A stretch of 64,000 nucleotides of DNA from Adiantum capillus-veneris (lineage: Eukaryota > Streptophyta > Polypodiopsida > Polypodiales > Pteridaceae), in NCBI GenBank assembly GCA_014529385.2, contig CM043967.1:135601182-135665181 (forward strand). The letters are read 5' to 3'. The translations under genes and the position numbers were made by a program. The notes below the pieces were generated by a model. It searched no databases. It saw nothing but the letters and a program-made list of their open reading frames with translations, and had not been told where the DNA came from. Every line of letters begins with the position of its first letter. The stretch's first letter is position 1. Shown piece by piece: positions 47,855 through 58,613 of this stretch.

Positions 47855-48007
47855 ATTCGCCGATTTAGGTAGCACATTGATAAATTGCAGCTTCATGATT
47901 TTAAGACTTATACAAAATGCAGATCCGCCGATTTAGGCAGCATTAGTGCAGATTCGCCGATTTAGGCAGCACGTCTTATTGGTGTAGATTCACCGATTTA
48001 GGCAACA
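47855..48007 (+). repeat. Four dispersed 20-bp repeats (ATTCGCCGATTTAGGCAGCA)
   Basis: Copies at 47855-47874, 47923-47942, 47952-47971 and 47988-48007 differ by one to three bases. A weaker fifth lies at about 47811-47830. Spacers are unequal (48, 9 and 16 bases). They sit about 400 bases before the 3' LTR of Lard1. Confidence 0.8.
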
Positions 48008-48025
48008 CCAATCACAAAATCATGC

Positions 48026-48048
48026 TGCAGTGGTTGGCCACCACTGCA
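48026..48048 (+). repeat. Hairpin, 9-bp arms
   Basis: TGCAGTGGT and ACCACTGCA flank loop TGGCC, directly after the four 20-bp repeats. Confidence 0.7.
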
Positions 48049-48246
48049 ACTGGTATGATTTTGTTACCCGGGTACATAATGAAAGTAATTTGGATTTGGA
48101 CTTATATTGTGGAATTGGAATTGGATTGGAATTTGGTATTTGGTGATTATTTAGCAGTGTTTATGTGATGAGACTTGAAATTTATGAGATTGACGATGAG
48201 TGTGACCAATGATTTCCTGATTCATCAGGGTATAACATATACTGCT

Positions 48247-48274
48247 TATTCTAGTGGTATGGGACACTAGAATA
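48247..48274 (+). repeat. Hairpin, 10-bp perfect arms
   Basis: TATTCTAGTG (48247-48256) and CACTAGAATA (48265-48274) flank loop GTATGGGA. It lies about 115 bases before the 3' LTR. Confidence 0.75.
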
Positions 48275-48376
48275 GGTAGTATATGGATGACGGCAGGCAT
48301 AAGTCATATTGTCTAATTTTATGTATTTTTCTTCTACTATTTGTATTTTTATCTTCGCAAGAGGACAGTTACTTTC

Positions 48377-48389
48377 CAACGGAGAGGTA
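48377..48389 (+). promoter_or_regulatory. Lard1 polypurine tract
   Basis: CAACGGAGAGGTA abuts the 3' LTR. It is short and includes two pyrimidines but is correctly placed. Confidence 0.65.
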
Positions 48390-48862
48390 TGTTATAGAAA
48401 TGATATTTTATGATTTATTGCAGTTGACAGGTGGAAAAGACTAGACCGAGCTAGGCCTATATGAATGGAAATATATATTGTACATTTTATTATTCAAGTG
48501 CTCTTTATGAGCTTTGGCTATTTATGACCGGCCGGCCAGTTTGTACTCACATTGACCATTGAAGAAATCTATAAATGAAATACGTGCAAGAGGGAAATGG
48601 TCACTCTTGCACGGGGGGAGATTGCACCTAGTGTTTGCGTTGCTCTTCTCTCCTCTCCTCTCTTCTCTCTCGCCGTGCCGATGTAGCACTCCGCTCTAAG
48701 AGGTGCGCCTGCACGTGCTATCTCGCTCTCTATCTCTCTCTGTTTGCATACGTCGTGGTTATGTGCTATGCGAGTCGGCAGGTACGTAGATTTAGTCGTT
48801 TATGTCTTCCTATGTGCTGTTTTCGAGTATTTTGCAGGGCAGCCAAGCTTCCGACTGTAACA
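48390..48862 (+). repeat. Lard1 3' LTR
   Basis: 473 bp. TATA box at 48570-48576. It lacks a short CT stretch present in the 5' LTR and ends CGACTGTAACA. Confidence 0.92.
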
Positions 48863-48867
48863 TGAAT

Positions 48868-49574
48868 GGCCAAGGTTGCTACCATATGCTTTATGGGTTG
48901 ACCGTACAACTCATAGCTCAGTGATTGGTTACATGACTACTGAATTGATGTATGGTTAGTAGAAGCCAGTCATGCCAATTGAGGATGTAGTTCCTACTTG
49001 GAGCATGTTACCTTGGGAAGATGGTGTAAGTAGAGAGAATCTACATTGATTTGCACATAAAGTAATTGGAAAGAAGACAAGAAGACATAGACATTGCAAA
49101 AGCTCAATTGAAGGATGCAAGACTAAATAATAAAGATAGGTTTGATAAACGACATAGGCTTCGACCAAAGCCTATGAAGAGGGTGATTGGGTCCTAATGT
49201 ATGACAGTATCCTTGACAAACATCACACCACACAAAGAAAATTTGCAACAAAAAGGTGGCCTGGTCCCTATGTTGTCAAACATGTGCATGGAAATGCTAT
49301 ATATATTTTGAGGGAGCTCAATGGAACACTGGCTTAAAATTCCCATACAGGTAAACGAATCAAGATGTTCAAGAGGAGACATGATAATGATCCTTTTGAT
49401 TCACAAAAAGATGATGTTGAAGAACCTAATGACATTGCTACAGATGAGGATGAAGAAGCAAAGGATGATCTTCCAGACTTTGGAGAAGATGAAAATGACA
49501 TTCAATATTTGTGGATCTTAATGAAGATTGAACCTCCATAAGGAAAATGTTGGCACATGCTAGAGGATGTTCAA
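48868..49574 (+). pseudogene. Gy2 integrase C-terminal part
   Basis: Read across several shifts: PYALWVDRTTHSSVIGYMTT, ELMYG, then QEDIDIAKAQLKDARLNNKD, RFDKRHRLRPKPM and a shifted block equivalent to WPGPYVVKHVHGNAIYILRE. This is the integrase end of a gypsy element, with the Arg-Phe-Asp-x-x-H-R-L-R-P motif. An acidic tail follows (KDDLPDFGEDENDIQ). The catalytic core is absent. Together with 39594-42699 it restores gypsy gene order around Lard1. Confidence 0.8.
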
Positions 49575-49590
49575 GTTCAGAGGGGATGAA
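49575..49590 (+). promoter_or_regulatory. Gy2 polypurine tract
   Basis: AGTTCAGAGGGGATGAA-type purine run ending directly at the LTR TG. Confidence 0.65.
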
Positions 49591-50772
49591 TGTCGTGCCA
49601 TGGCACGTGCATAGTGTGAAATAAAAACATTCCCCTCACTTTTGACACTTCTTGACGCATGGAAAGAAAAGCAATAGTGTACATATTGTGATATATGCTA
49701 AAGCGGCTACTGCGGTCGCTATCATGTGCATACCTATCCGGGGAGCCGTGGCCCTACAAGTGGCATTGTTGCGTGCTTTCCCACTTGATAATATTTTTAA
49801 GTTGGCTTTACAATGTACATATTTCAAGTGTTTCATGGTGGCACACTCATCTCGCCTATAAAGACTGATGCGGCAAAAAATTACCAAAAATAGCAGCTAA
49901 CAAGCGTCATTGGAGAATTGCATGGAAAGTGATCCACAATGGTATATTGATAAAAAAATGATACATATCTATGACTTTTATGCTTATGCGAGTGATCCCA
50001 CAAATTCAAGGATTTTTTCGAGTCCGTTTGGGATTTTTCGCATAAAAAATGAGCTGAAAATGACCTAGTTTTGGTCAAAAGTGGCATATCTGGCCCAAAA
50101 ATTGACATCGGCTCGTATTTCCATGGGTAAGAGAGAGAGGGCTACTTTTTACAGAAAAAAACCTGCAATTTTTTCTTGCTGTGCAATAGCTTCCATGGTT
50201 GCCCAATCTATGTGTGTTGTCGTCCTACCTCTTTGCAATCTTGTATCTGAGCTTGTGAGGGAGTGAATTAGGGTTTCCCCTTATCAAAATGGTGTGTGGT
50301 CTTCAACTTAGAAGCTCTTAAATCTCTGAAAAATCATTAAAAAAAAATCATGAAGGTGGAAGCTCGAGCATTCCTTTCAGTTGCTTGAGTTACAACTATG
50401 TAATTGGGGGAGAGGCTACATGACACCATGAAAGAGGTTTGGGTTTTGATTGAGATTTGTGCTTGTATGAGCATTGAGGTTTCATGGCTAAAACTTTAGT
50501 GTTTCTAAATGGTCTTTTTGAGTGAAATTGAATGTGATTTGATGATCCTCTTATCATAATCTCCACTACTAAAGCAACTAAATTCCAAGCACGATAGGAA
50601 AGAGGGTTTGTGACTTTGCTGTCATGAACGCTCTTAGATTTGTAGTCACCCTTACAAAGAGGGTTGGTGATTTTACATGAGAGCTTTTTACTAAAGTGTT
50701 TGTGACTCTCATCATGAACTCTCACAGCCAGAGATCCTGCACATTCCCAGCTAGACCGCACACATCCCGACA
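49591..50772 (+). repeat. Gy2 3' LTR
   Basis: 1,182 bp from TGTCGTGCC to CATCCCGACA. The start contains a 14-bp palindrome CGTGCCATGGCACG (49594-49607) that is eroded in the 5' copy. Divergence from the 5' LTR is visibly greater than between the LTRs of Gy4 or Lard1, in line with greater age. Confidence 0.82.
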
Positions 50773-51302
50773 ACGTGTCGGCACTTAGACCTATAGGAAG
50801 CTTTAAAGGGGCTCATTTAAGCAATTTGTGGAGATTCTTGTAGCACCACGTGTTTGCGCATGGTGCTACAGCACCACATGTCGTAACATGGTGATGTAGG
50901 AATCTTCATAGGGACTAATTTGTGAGTGCAAGATGCTTTCATACACGGCGCATAAAAGGGAAGAGGAGAGATGACATGGGGAGTGGGTGGGCAACCTCTC
51001 AAAATTGAAGTGATAGTACTCCTTATTGCTTGAATATATGTTCTATCTATAAGGTGAAACAATGAGCATTTCCAAATCTAGTGTTCGGGTCGGGATAAGG
51101 CATCCCAACACAATAAAGCCCTTGCAAAGCTTCATATAGCACCATGTGCTGACTCATGGTACTACAAGCATCTCTGAAAAGGGTGTAATTTTTTCTTCCA
51201 TGATATTTGGCCCATTTGGACTAGAGAAGAATTGGGAAAAACAAACTCCTATGTAGTTCCATGTATCACCACGTGACAACGCCTAGTGTCAAAGCCTTAC
51301 GT
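50773..51302. repeat. SAT, right-hand block
   Basis: Starts in mid-unit with ACGTGTCGGCAC. Units with the palindromic core appear near 50838, 50872, 51138 and, degenerate, 51265. The same AGGAAGCTTTAAAGGGGCT and AATTTGTGGAGATTC segments recur. It is broken at 50921-51110 by a short insertion and ends at Gy5. Confidence 0.82.
50921..51110. mobile_element. Candidate small solo LTR or TRIM-like insertion in SAT
   Basis: 190 bases from TGTGAGTG to ATCCCAACA interrupt a satellite unit. The unit reads ...GGGACTAATT before and AATAAAGCCCTTGC after. TG and CA ends and a TATA-like CATAAAAGG suggest an LTR. The flanking target duplication is weak (TAATT and CAATA). Confidence 0.35.
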
Positions 51303-53297
51303 TGGTGCATCCAAAGTGTGTCGACTCTAGAAGGTGGCATGGGTAAATGTATGCAAGCAAGCAGAAGCATGGCAAAGGGCTGGAGCAACTAGGAAAATCA
51401 TGGGATGACAGGTAGCAGCGGAGTTGTATGCTTGATGCGGCTTATAGGCCAAGGAATGCTCCATGAGGGGCTAATTTTGGTAGCACATGAAGGAGATGCA
51501 AAGTGCAGATTTTGGGTCCAGGAACATAGAGCTTGAAGTGCTGAAGGAGAAGGTCCAGACGGCTCATCAAACCGAGCTACGGAGCCCAAGTTATTGAAGG
51601 TTGAAGTTTCAATGGATTGCAGATTCTTGCCGGACATGGCAGCTGGGGACGGGTGGTCCAAGTGGAAGTTGAGGTACATGTGTGTTAGAGCTCAATTTAT
51701 GGAGCATACCCATCTTTTCAGATTGCGAATCAGAGCCATGGTTTGCATTTTATGGCTAGTTGCATTTTTTTCGGGGGCCAAGTTTGAGTCCACTTGCCCG
51801 CATTGAAGAATGTGCCATCGTGTGTTTCCTAGGCCTCGACAAGGGTCAAGCAGGTAGAGCATGTCAAATTGAGTTAATGAGAAGTCACGGCACGTGATTC
51901 CAAGCTTCAGGCCCCAAGTTACGGCTTGGGAAAATCTAGGGCTATTGAAGATAAAGTGTGTGTAGATGATTTTTCAAATTTTTGGTCGCCTTGGATCGCG
52001 GACCCAGGGAAGTTGAAATTCGATGAGCATGAGAAGAATTAAAGCCAACGATCGAGGCGATCGGGTGGAGGTTTTACTCTGGTAATTGGGCTTCTGAGTA
52101 GAAAATGGCAGGGTTATGAACTGAGCCAAAAAAAACAATGAGAATGGGAATTTTTTATATGGCCTTGGAAGCCATTCAAAGAGGGGGTACTCCCCACAGC
52201 TGCCACGTGGCCGGAGATTTCCCCATATGCGCAGTGACAGGCTTGGAGGCCGTAGTATATGTCCAGGGCCATGAGCCCTGAGTTGAGTACAAAGGGAGAA
52301 AGAGGGGGAGCTCCCTCCTCATTTCCTATGGCACGAGGGCAACGGCCCTGCAGGGCGGTGCAGCGGGTGGTTTTGGCCAGTGGCAAGGTAGCGCGGTGGC
52401 GCGCACCCGCGCGTGAGAAAGGCGGCCTTTTGGCCTTGATGATGTGGCAAGCCCGCGACTAGAGGCGACACCTGCGGCTCAATTGGGGCCCCAAAAGTTT
52501 GAACGAAAGAGGGAGGGCAATAGTGACCTCGCTATTGTCTCCCCCCCTCATGAAAGAGGAAGTTCCCGTGTAGAGGACAATAGGAGATAGAGAGAGAATT
52601 CAAAGGCCCAAAAGGAGCAAGTTGGCCACGGCAAAATTGAGAGGCTAAAGGAGTCAAGAGGTTTGCACCATGCAGATACCAAAAGAATCAAATGTGCCAA
52701 GTGATGGCAATGCAAGAAAATTCTAAATGAAGCTACAAGTAAAGTGCACGAGATGAGGGCTCACCCATTATTTCTTTTTTAAAACCTCCTAAAGACACCC
52801 CTATAAAAGAATGTAAACGTGAAAATTTGAGGGATTTTTTGCCTGAGGGTGTGATTGAAAGTTGCAAGCCTGTGTAGTGCAAATCTTTCCATTAAAGCTA
52901 CATACTTGATTGGACTATTCCCCTATTCAATAATACCAAATATTTGCCCCTATTTCTTGTGTTGCTTCTCCCCATTCCCCTCATTTTCTCTTGCTCTTTG
53001 TGTATTGGCCAGTGCTTGCAGAGGGTTTGCCTGCAGCTTGGAAGGGTGTTACCAAGAGGGCAGAATCAGGGTGTTTTGTGAGTTGGAAAGGGTGAGTTGA
53101 CCAAGGTGGGTGCGTTTGTGCTGCAAGGTGTTTTTGCAAGGTATGAGATAGTTGTTTTGTGTGCTAAAGTGGAGTTGTTAGTGCAAATTATCCAATTTGA
53201 AGGTGTTATTTGAGAGGTTAGGGGTCCTGTGGAATCACTGGGCTATAGAGAGGTAGACATTTGGTGTGCTGGGTGTGTTCCCTATTCCCCCTCTCCA
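51303..53297 (+). repeat. Gy5 5' LTR
   Basis: 1,995 bp, from TGGTGCATCC to CCTCTCCA, so ends are TGG...CCA. TATA box TATAAAAG at 52802-52809. Matches 58614-60375. Confidence 0.85.
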
Positions 53298-53302
53298 TCT
53301 TC

Positions 53303-53320
53303 TGGTGCCCCCATTGAGGA
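53303..53320 (+). promoter_or_regulatory. Gy5 candidate primer-binding site
   Basis: TGGTGCCCCCATTGAGGA starts five bases after the LTR and is conserved in Gy3. The matching tRNA was not identified. Confidence 0.5.
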
Positions 53321-53374
53321 GCCGTTGATTGCTCGTCGGTGTTGATTAAAGACAATTATATCCATCAAGGAGAT

Positions 53375-54418
53375 ATGGCAACACATAGTTATGGACCAAT
53401 TTTCACCGGAGAAGGAGAACCGGAAGAGTGGATGGCCGATTTCAAGTTGTATATGTTGTCATTGCATATGCCGAATGAAGATAGCAAAATGCAAACGATT
53501 CCGTTGTTGATGTGGGGAAAAGAAAAGACTTGGTTCTATGCTTTGGAGGGAGAGCCAAGACTTATGTGGCCGGAGTTGCGGGCCTGTTTTCTACAAGGTT
53601 TTTGAAAATAGGTATCTCCTGTCAACTTGGATGCAAGATTGAAAAATTTGAAGCAAGACGTGAACGAGGAATTTAGCGTCTTCCTCGCCCGATTTGAAGA
53701 GTGCTGGAGGGACTTTGCAGTGGACATGCAGCTGGTCAATGGTGGTGAGCACTTTAAATTGGAAAAGTTTATGGCTTGTTTGCATCCCAAAGTTCGTGAA
53801 AAGGTGGATTTCAAGGGCTCCAAGAATTACAATGGGGATGTTGCTATTGCGCGGTCTAAGAGCCAAAAAATAAAGAAGAATATTGAGCAAGGTGCATTGG
53901 GGTATGAGGCGATGGTTCCCAATCCAACTTCAAGTCCACGAGAAGAAGTCCAAATGGAGAATCAGCCCAATCAAGGGATAACAACCGTTCCTCAACAATG
54001 GGTACGTACAGTTCAAGATTTGTCTGAGTAAATGCAAGAGTTGCATTTAAGTGTTACGGATAGAGGTCAAGCAAGGACAGGAAGAGGCAGAGCTAGGCAA
54101 TTGCCTTGTAGGTGTTACAATTGCGGAGAGGAAGGCCATTATGATCCAGATTGTCCTTACCCACGAAGGGAAATGGGTGGCATGTATCCTCTATTTGGTC
54201 AAGGCAGGGGTCAGGCACAGTTTAATGGCCAAAGAGGGCAACAAGAGGTTGAAAACCAAGCACAGGAGGCTCCATCAGGTAATGATGAAATACAAAGGGT
54301 TAGCATTATTGGTGTTGACAGGCAGGAGGTTGACATTATGGCCAACAAAAGAGCACGAGGAGACGGAGATGGAGCGTGAAACTAGAGCAAAGAAAGGGAA
54401 ATAAAAGGTAAATGAAGG
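53375..54418 (+). pseudogene. Gy5 gag
   Basis: ATG 53375 opens MATHSYGPIFTGEGEPEEWM. The capsid-type part continues in one frame across a TGA at 53603 and a TAG at 53609: FSVFLARFEECWRDFAVDMQ and LEKFMACLHPKVREKV. After a TAA at 54029 the same frame gives an Arg/Gly stretch and the zinc knuckle CYNCGEEGHYDPDC, which is intact (CX2CX4HX4C). It stops at 54377. Four stops in one frame with no shift suggest point mutation rather than indels. Confidence 0.88.
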
Positions 54419-55425
54419 TAGAGAGCAGCCAGAGCCAAGCAGAAGAAGGCGAAGACGAAGAATTACCCAAAAGGATTTTCAGTTGGGACGCGGTAATCCG
54501 GAGTATGATTTGGTAAGAGATGTTCAAAATCAAAAGGCTAACATCACTTTTGGGCAGCTGCTTGCAATAAACCCTAAGTTAAGAAGGTAGTGGTCAACCG
54601 GTGTCAGTACGAGGCTTCCTCGAGTAGGAGGAGATGTGCATGTGGTACAAAATCTAGCCTTAAAGGTGGGGAGGTCGATCGATGTGCTTCCGGTGGTGGA
54701 TGTTTTGCTTGAGAAGAAGAAACATGTCCAAGCCTACATCGATGGTGGTGCCCAAGTCTGTGTTATTACTGAATCTGCTATGAGGGATATTGGCATTAAA
54801 GCTGTTGTCAGGTTCAATGTGTGAATGAGGATAGATAATCATGCCAAAGATCATTGTTTAGGAGTGGCACAGGATGTGAAGGTAAAGGTTATGGGAATTG
54901 AATGCTTAATTGATTTTTTTGTCATGAAAGCAGGAGAAAATGCTTATCCAATTATATTAGGGAGGCCATGGTTGTTGGCAATTGGAGCCAAGCAAGATTA
55001 GGAGACCGGGGTGTTTACCTTGCCGGATCGGGAAAATGGAGGACAGATTGTGTTGGACCTAAAGACCAAGGAAAGTCGTTTTCATCCCTCAGCCGATGGA
55101 GATAATCGAGATTTCAGTACCAATTATGAGTATGAAATGGAGTCTATTTATGATGAAGGGTTGACCAGTGTCGAAGAGGAAGAGAGTGATGAGGATTTAT
55201 TGAAACTGGATACGGATTTATTCGGAGTCACAGTAGACTCTACCACTACAAGGAGAGGTATGCAAGTTCCTATTTGTAGCCTGCAGGCTAAAGAGGTGGA
55301 AGATATGTTAGGTACAGATTTAACAAAGCAGGAGAAGGAAGGCTATATGAACCTATGTGCATCCTACCCTGACTTATTTTCAACAGAGTATAAGGATTTG
55401 AGGGGAGCTAAAGGAGTGGAGTATT
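54419..55425 (+). pseudogene. Gy5 protease and acidic linker
   Basis: A basic region (EPSRRRRRRRITQKDF) leads to a retropepsin: VQAYIDGGAQVCVITESAMR, then after a stop near 54822 YPIILGRPWLLAIGA. The active-site loop is D-G-G-A. An acidic linker follows (EYEMESIYDEGLTSVEEEES). The segment ends before RT with EYKDLRGAKGVEY and a TAG at 55425. Confidence 0.82.
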
Positions 55426-56725
55426 AGATTCTACTTAAAGAAGGATACAGGCCAAAAGCACAGAAGCTCAGGAGGTTGGGAGATATTCAAAAGGAAGCTC
55501 TATGGCAGGAGATCAACAAGTTTCTCGAGGCAGGTATTATATACCCAGTAAAAGAGTCTGAATGGGTCTCTCCTGTTGTCATTACCCCGAAGAAAAATGG
55601 AAAATGGCGAGTATGTGTAGATTATAAGCCTTTGAATGCTGCAACCAAGCGGAATCATTACCCCCTTCCATTTCAAGATGAGATTTTAAACCAGGTTGCC
55701 GGACATGAACGCTATTCCGTTATGTATGGTTTTTTAGGATATTTTCAGATTGGTATTGCTTTGGAGGACCAGTTAAAGACTACCTTCATTTCTCCATGGG
55801 GTTGCTTTGCCTACCACATGATGCCTTTTGGATTGGTGAATGCGTATGCGACATTTCAAGATTGGATGAACAAGTTGTTCGGGCCATACTTGGGTAAGTT
55901 CATCAAAGTGTTTATGGATGATATTGGTTGCTATAGTTCCAGGGTAGAACATTTGTCCAAATTAAGGCTATGTTTTCACAGGTTAGATGAAGAAGGAGGT
56001 CAATTGAATCCAAAGAAGTGCAAGCTAGCACAACCAAGGGTTCAGTTGTTGGGTCATGTGGTATCACATAATGGAATTGAAGCAGACCCAAGGAAGGTGA
56101 AAGCATTGGTTCTTATGGAGCCTCCAACCAGTGCAACGGGATTGGCGTCATTCTTGCATAAGTTAAAGTATTTATCTTGCTTCTTTTGGATGTTGTCTCA
56201 ATATGTCTACCCTCTTCAGAAAAGGGCTCAACAGGTGCATGGATTTCATTGGGATGAGGAAGCTCAAAAGGCATTTGATAAAGTGAAAGGTATTCTATGT
56301 CAGTTACCTACAGAATGCCCTCCTAACCAAGAGGATGATTTTTATATTGCTATGACGGTGGGAACAATGGCTATCAGATCAGTATTGCTACAAAATGTGG
56401 GAAGGAGTTATAAGCCTGTTTACTTCAAAAGCAGGGTCATTAGTCCGGGGGAAGCTACTTATACAGAGGCGAAACAGTGGGTGATGGCTTGGTCTTTGCC
56501 TGCAGAAAGTTCAAAGTATATTTGGTCGTTCAAAAGTTTTATGTATTGACTACTAACAATCTTTTTCCCAAAGTGGTGCCACACTTGAAGCCAGGGAAAC
56601 AAATCATGAAGTGGGTAATTGAGCTTCAAGAGTTTGATTTTGAGTTCAAAGTGGATCACATGCGACGGTATCATTTGGCGGATATCCTAGTCAACAAGGA
56701 GGTTCAGTTACCAATTTTATCCAAG
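55426..56725 (+). pseudogene. Gy5 reverse transcriptase and first RNase H
   Basis: Open from 55476 to 56547. RT motifs: ESEWVSPVVITPKKNGKWRV, MMPFGLVNAYATFQDWMNKL and the catalytic FMDD (55911-55922). The first catalytic Asp is lost: the usual D-G-F/Y-S-G-Y reads MYGFLGYFQI, with Tyr at about 55725. The first RNase H is weak: FYIAMTVGTMAIRSVLLQNV has Met where the catalytic Asp is expected, and ATYTEAKQWVMAWSL follows. A frameshift at about 56549 leads to TTNNLFPKVVPHLKPGKQIM. Inactive. Confidence 0.88.
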
Positions 56726-56729
56726 GGTG

Positions 56730-57145
56730 GTACAAGAGGAGGATAAGGAGGAACCCGACTTGGAAGTGGCCTTCACAATGTGGTTTGATGGCGCTTACAG
56801 ATGGGTAACCAGAAAGCAGGTGGAGGTGTAGTCATTCAAGATCTATACAACACAATTATTTTTTCCAAAGCTTACGACTTGGAGGAGGTGCATACCAACA
56901 ATGAAGCGGAATATCTTACTTTACACCTGGGACTCAAGAAATGCATTAGATTTGGCATATCAAGGTTAGTAGTAAAAGGTGATGCTCTATTAGCTGTCAA
57001 ACACCCTCAAAAATTGGTTTTCTTCCATAAATAAGCTGTTGAAGTTTTTTGAAGCAGTACAGCTCAAACATGTGAGAAGAGAACAAAACCAGGAAGCAGA
57101 TCGGTTGGCTAGCAATTGTGTTCAGACTCAAGTGTTGATTTTGTA
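56730..57145 (+). pseudogene. Gy5 second RNase H, archaeal type
   Basis: Motifs in order: MWFDGAY (Asp codon about 56787), GGGVVIQDLYNTIIFSKAY, TNNEAEYLTLHLGLKKCI (Glu about 56904), VVKGDALLAVK (Asp about 56983) and REQNQEADRLAS (Asp about 57099). This set matches the archaeal-type RNase H found between RT-RNase H and integrase in Tat-lineage elements. A frameshift near 56800 and another near 57032 break the frame. All four acidic positions are still recognisable, in contrast to the first RNase H. Confidence 0.8.
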
Positions 57146-58411
57146 TGTGGGACCGGCCACTTATGTAGGTAGAGAGACTTTGAAGGATATTGATGATTTC
57201 TTGAGTACAGGTCAATGTTCCGATGGGCTTTCCAAGCTACAAAAGAGGAGAGTTGTTCAAAAGGCTAAAAGGTTTACTCTGATTGGAGAAGATCTTATGA
57301 TGCACGATAGAGATGGGGAGCTACGTCGTGTCCTTTACAAGGAAGAGATCAGTATGGTATTGGAGCAATGCCACGAGGAAAGCGATCATCAGGGTAAGAG
57401 TCAAGTCTTGTTTCGTATCTTAAGAAGTGGGGTTCTCGTGGACTTTTGTTGTGCGATATGTGCATTATTGGTGCAAGACATGTCATCAGTGCCAAGTGAT
57501 TGGTGAAAGACGACTGATAGCCGAGCAGCAAGGGGCTATCATCGCACATGATGCTTTTGAAAAGTGGGGTTTGGATTCAATTGGTCCATTTCCCAAGTCA
57601 GCGAGCGTAAGAAATATGTGATAGTGGCCATAGACTACCTTACCCGGTGGGTCGAGGCTAAAGCGGTCAAAGAGGTAAATGCACATATTGTTGCTCAATT
57701 TGTATTTGATTGCATATGTTGTCGCTTTGGAGTGCCTTGGGTGCTTATATTGGATAGAGGACAAGGGTTCAGAAGTAAGTTGGTGCGTGCTCTGGTGGAC
57801 AAATTTGGGGATTCAACACCGATTTTCATCTCCATACCCTCCACAATGAAATGGTTTGGTAGAGAGTGCCAATGGGCAGATAGTCAAGATGCTTACGAAG
57901 TATATATACCAGCACATTGAAGGGTGGGAATCTAATCTTGACAATTTTTTGTGGGCTTACAGGACTTCATATAAGGTGGCAACCAACTTTACTCCATATG
58001 AGTTGGTATATTGCAGGGAAGCGGTCCTACATGTGCATGTGCAATTAGGGATTCTCAAAGGTTTGTGGAGAATCGATAAGACTCATCAAGATGTTTTGCA
58101 GGATAGGATTACAAGTCTTGAAACTTTGAAGATGGATCATGAGGCAGTGCTGATTTTTATGTGAAGCAGCGAGAGAGAAGAGAAGCAAGTTCAACCAACA
58201 TTTGCCAGCAAAGCGGATTGAGAAGGGCGATCTAGTGATGAAGTATGAGAGTTATCTTGACTTCACCTTTCAGAAGAAGTTGAAAAAAAAGTGGACGGGA
58301 CCCTATAAGGTTTATCAAGTTTTTCCTAATGGTACTTATGCACTAATAAGGATGGATGGTCGGTTCCTCAAAACACAGGGTAAATGGTCTGCGTCTCAAG
58401 CTCTATTTTGA
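57146..58411 (+). pseudogene. Gy5 integrase
   Basis: The zinc-binding module is split by a shift near 57420: CHEESDHQGKSQVLFRI, then VHYWCKTCHQCQVIGERR. The core shows KWGLDSIGPFPKS and VIVAIDYLTRWVEAKAVKEV, then LILDRGQGFRSKLV. The Glu region lies across another shift (VESANGQIVKMLTKYI). The C-terminal part reads LWAYRTSYKVATNFTPYELV and KRIEKGDLVMKYESYLDF, followed by KWTGPYKVYQVFPNGTYAL. No chromodomain. At least three frameshifts. Confidence 0.85.
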
Positions 58412-58594
58412 AAGGGAGCTGGTGCCAGCAGTGCATCAAATTCTTATGCAGGGGGTGGGGCAACCCACTTGAAGGTTTGGCAGTAGGATGCAATAAAACT
58501 ATGTAAATATGGTTTTAGTTTTCTCATATTGTGTGCCAGGTTTTGCAGTTAGTAGTGGAATAAAAGCTGTTATGTGGTTGAGCATTAATGCTCA
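58412..58594 (+). other. Gy5 region between integrase and polypurine tract
   Basis: Short non-coding stretch. GGGGGTGGGGCAACC near 58451 is a purine-rich copy resembling the terminal tract. Confidence 0.5.
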
Positions 58595-58613
58595 ACTAGG
58601 GGGTGGGCAATGA
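58595..58613 (+). promoter_or_regulatory. Gy5 polypurine tract
   Basis: ACTAGGGGGTGGGCAATGA ends at the LTR start TGGTGCAGCC. Confidence 0.7.

Noticed and set aside
47855-48007. CRISPR-like repeat-spacer pattern
   Set aside because: Only four imperfect 20-bp repeats with spacers of unequal length inside a plant retroelement. There is no array or cas context.
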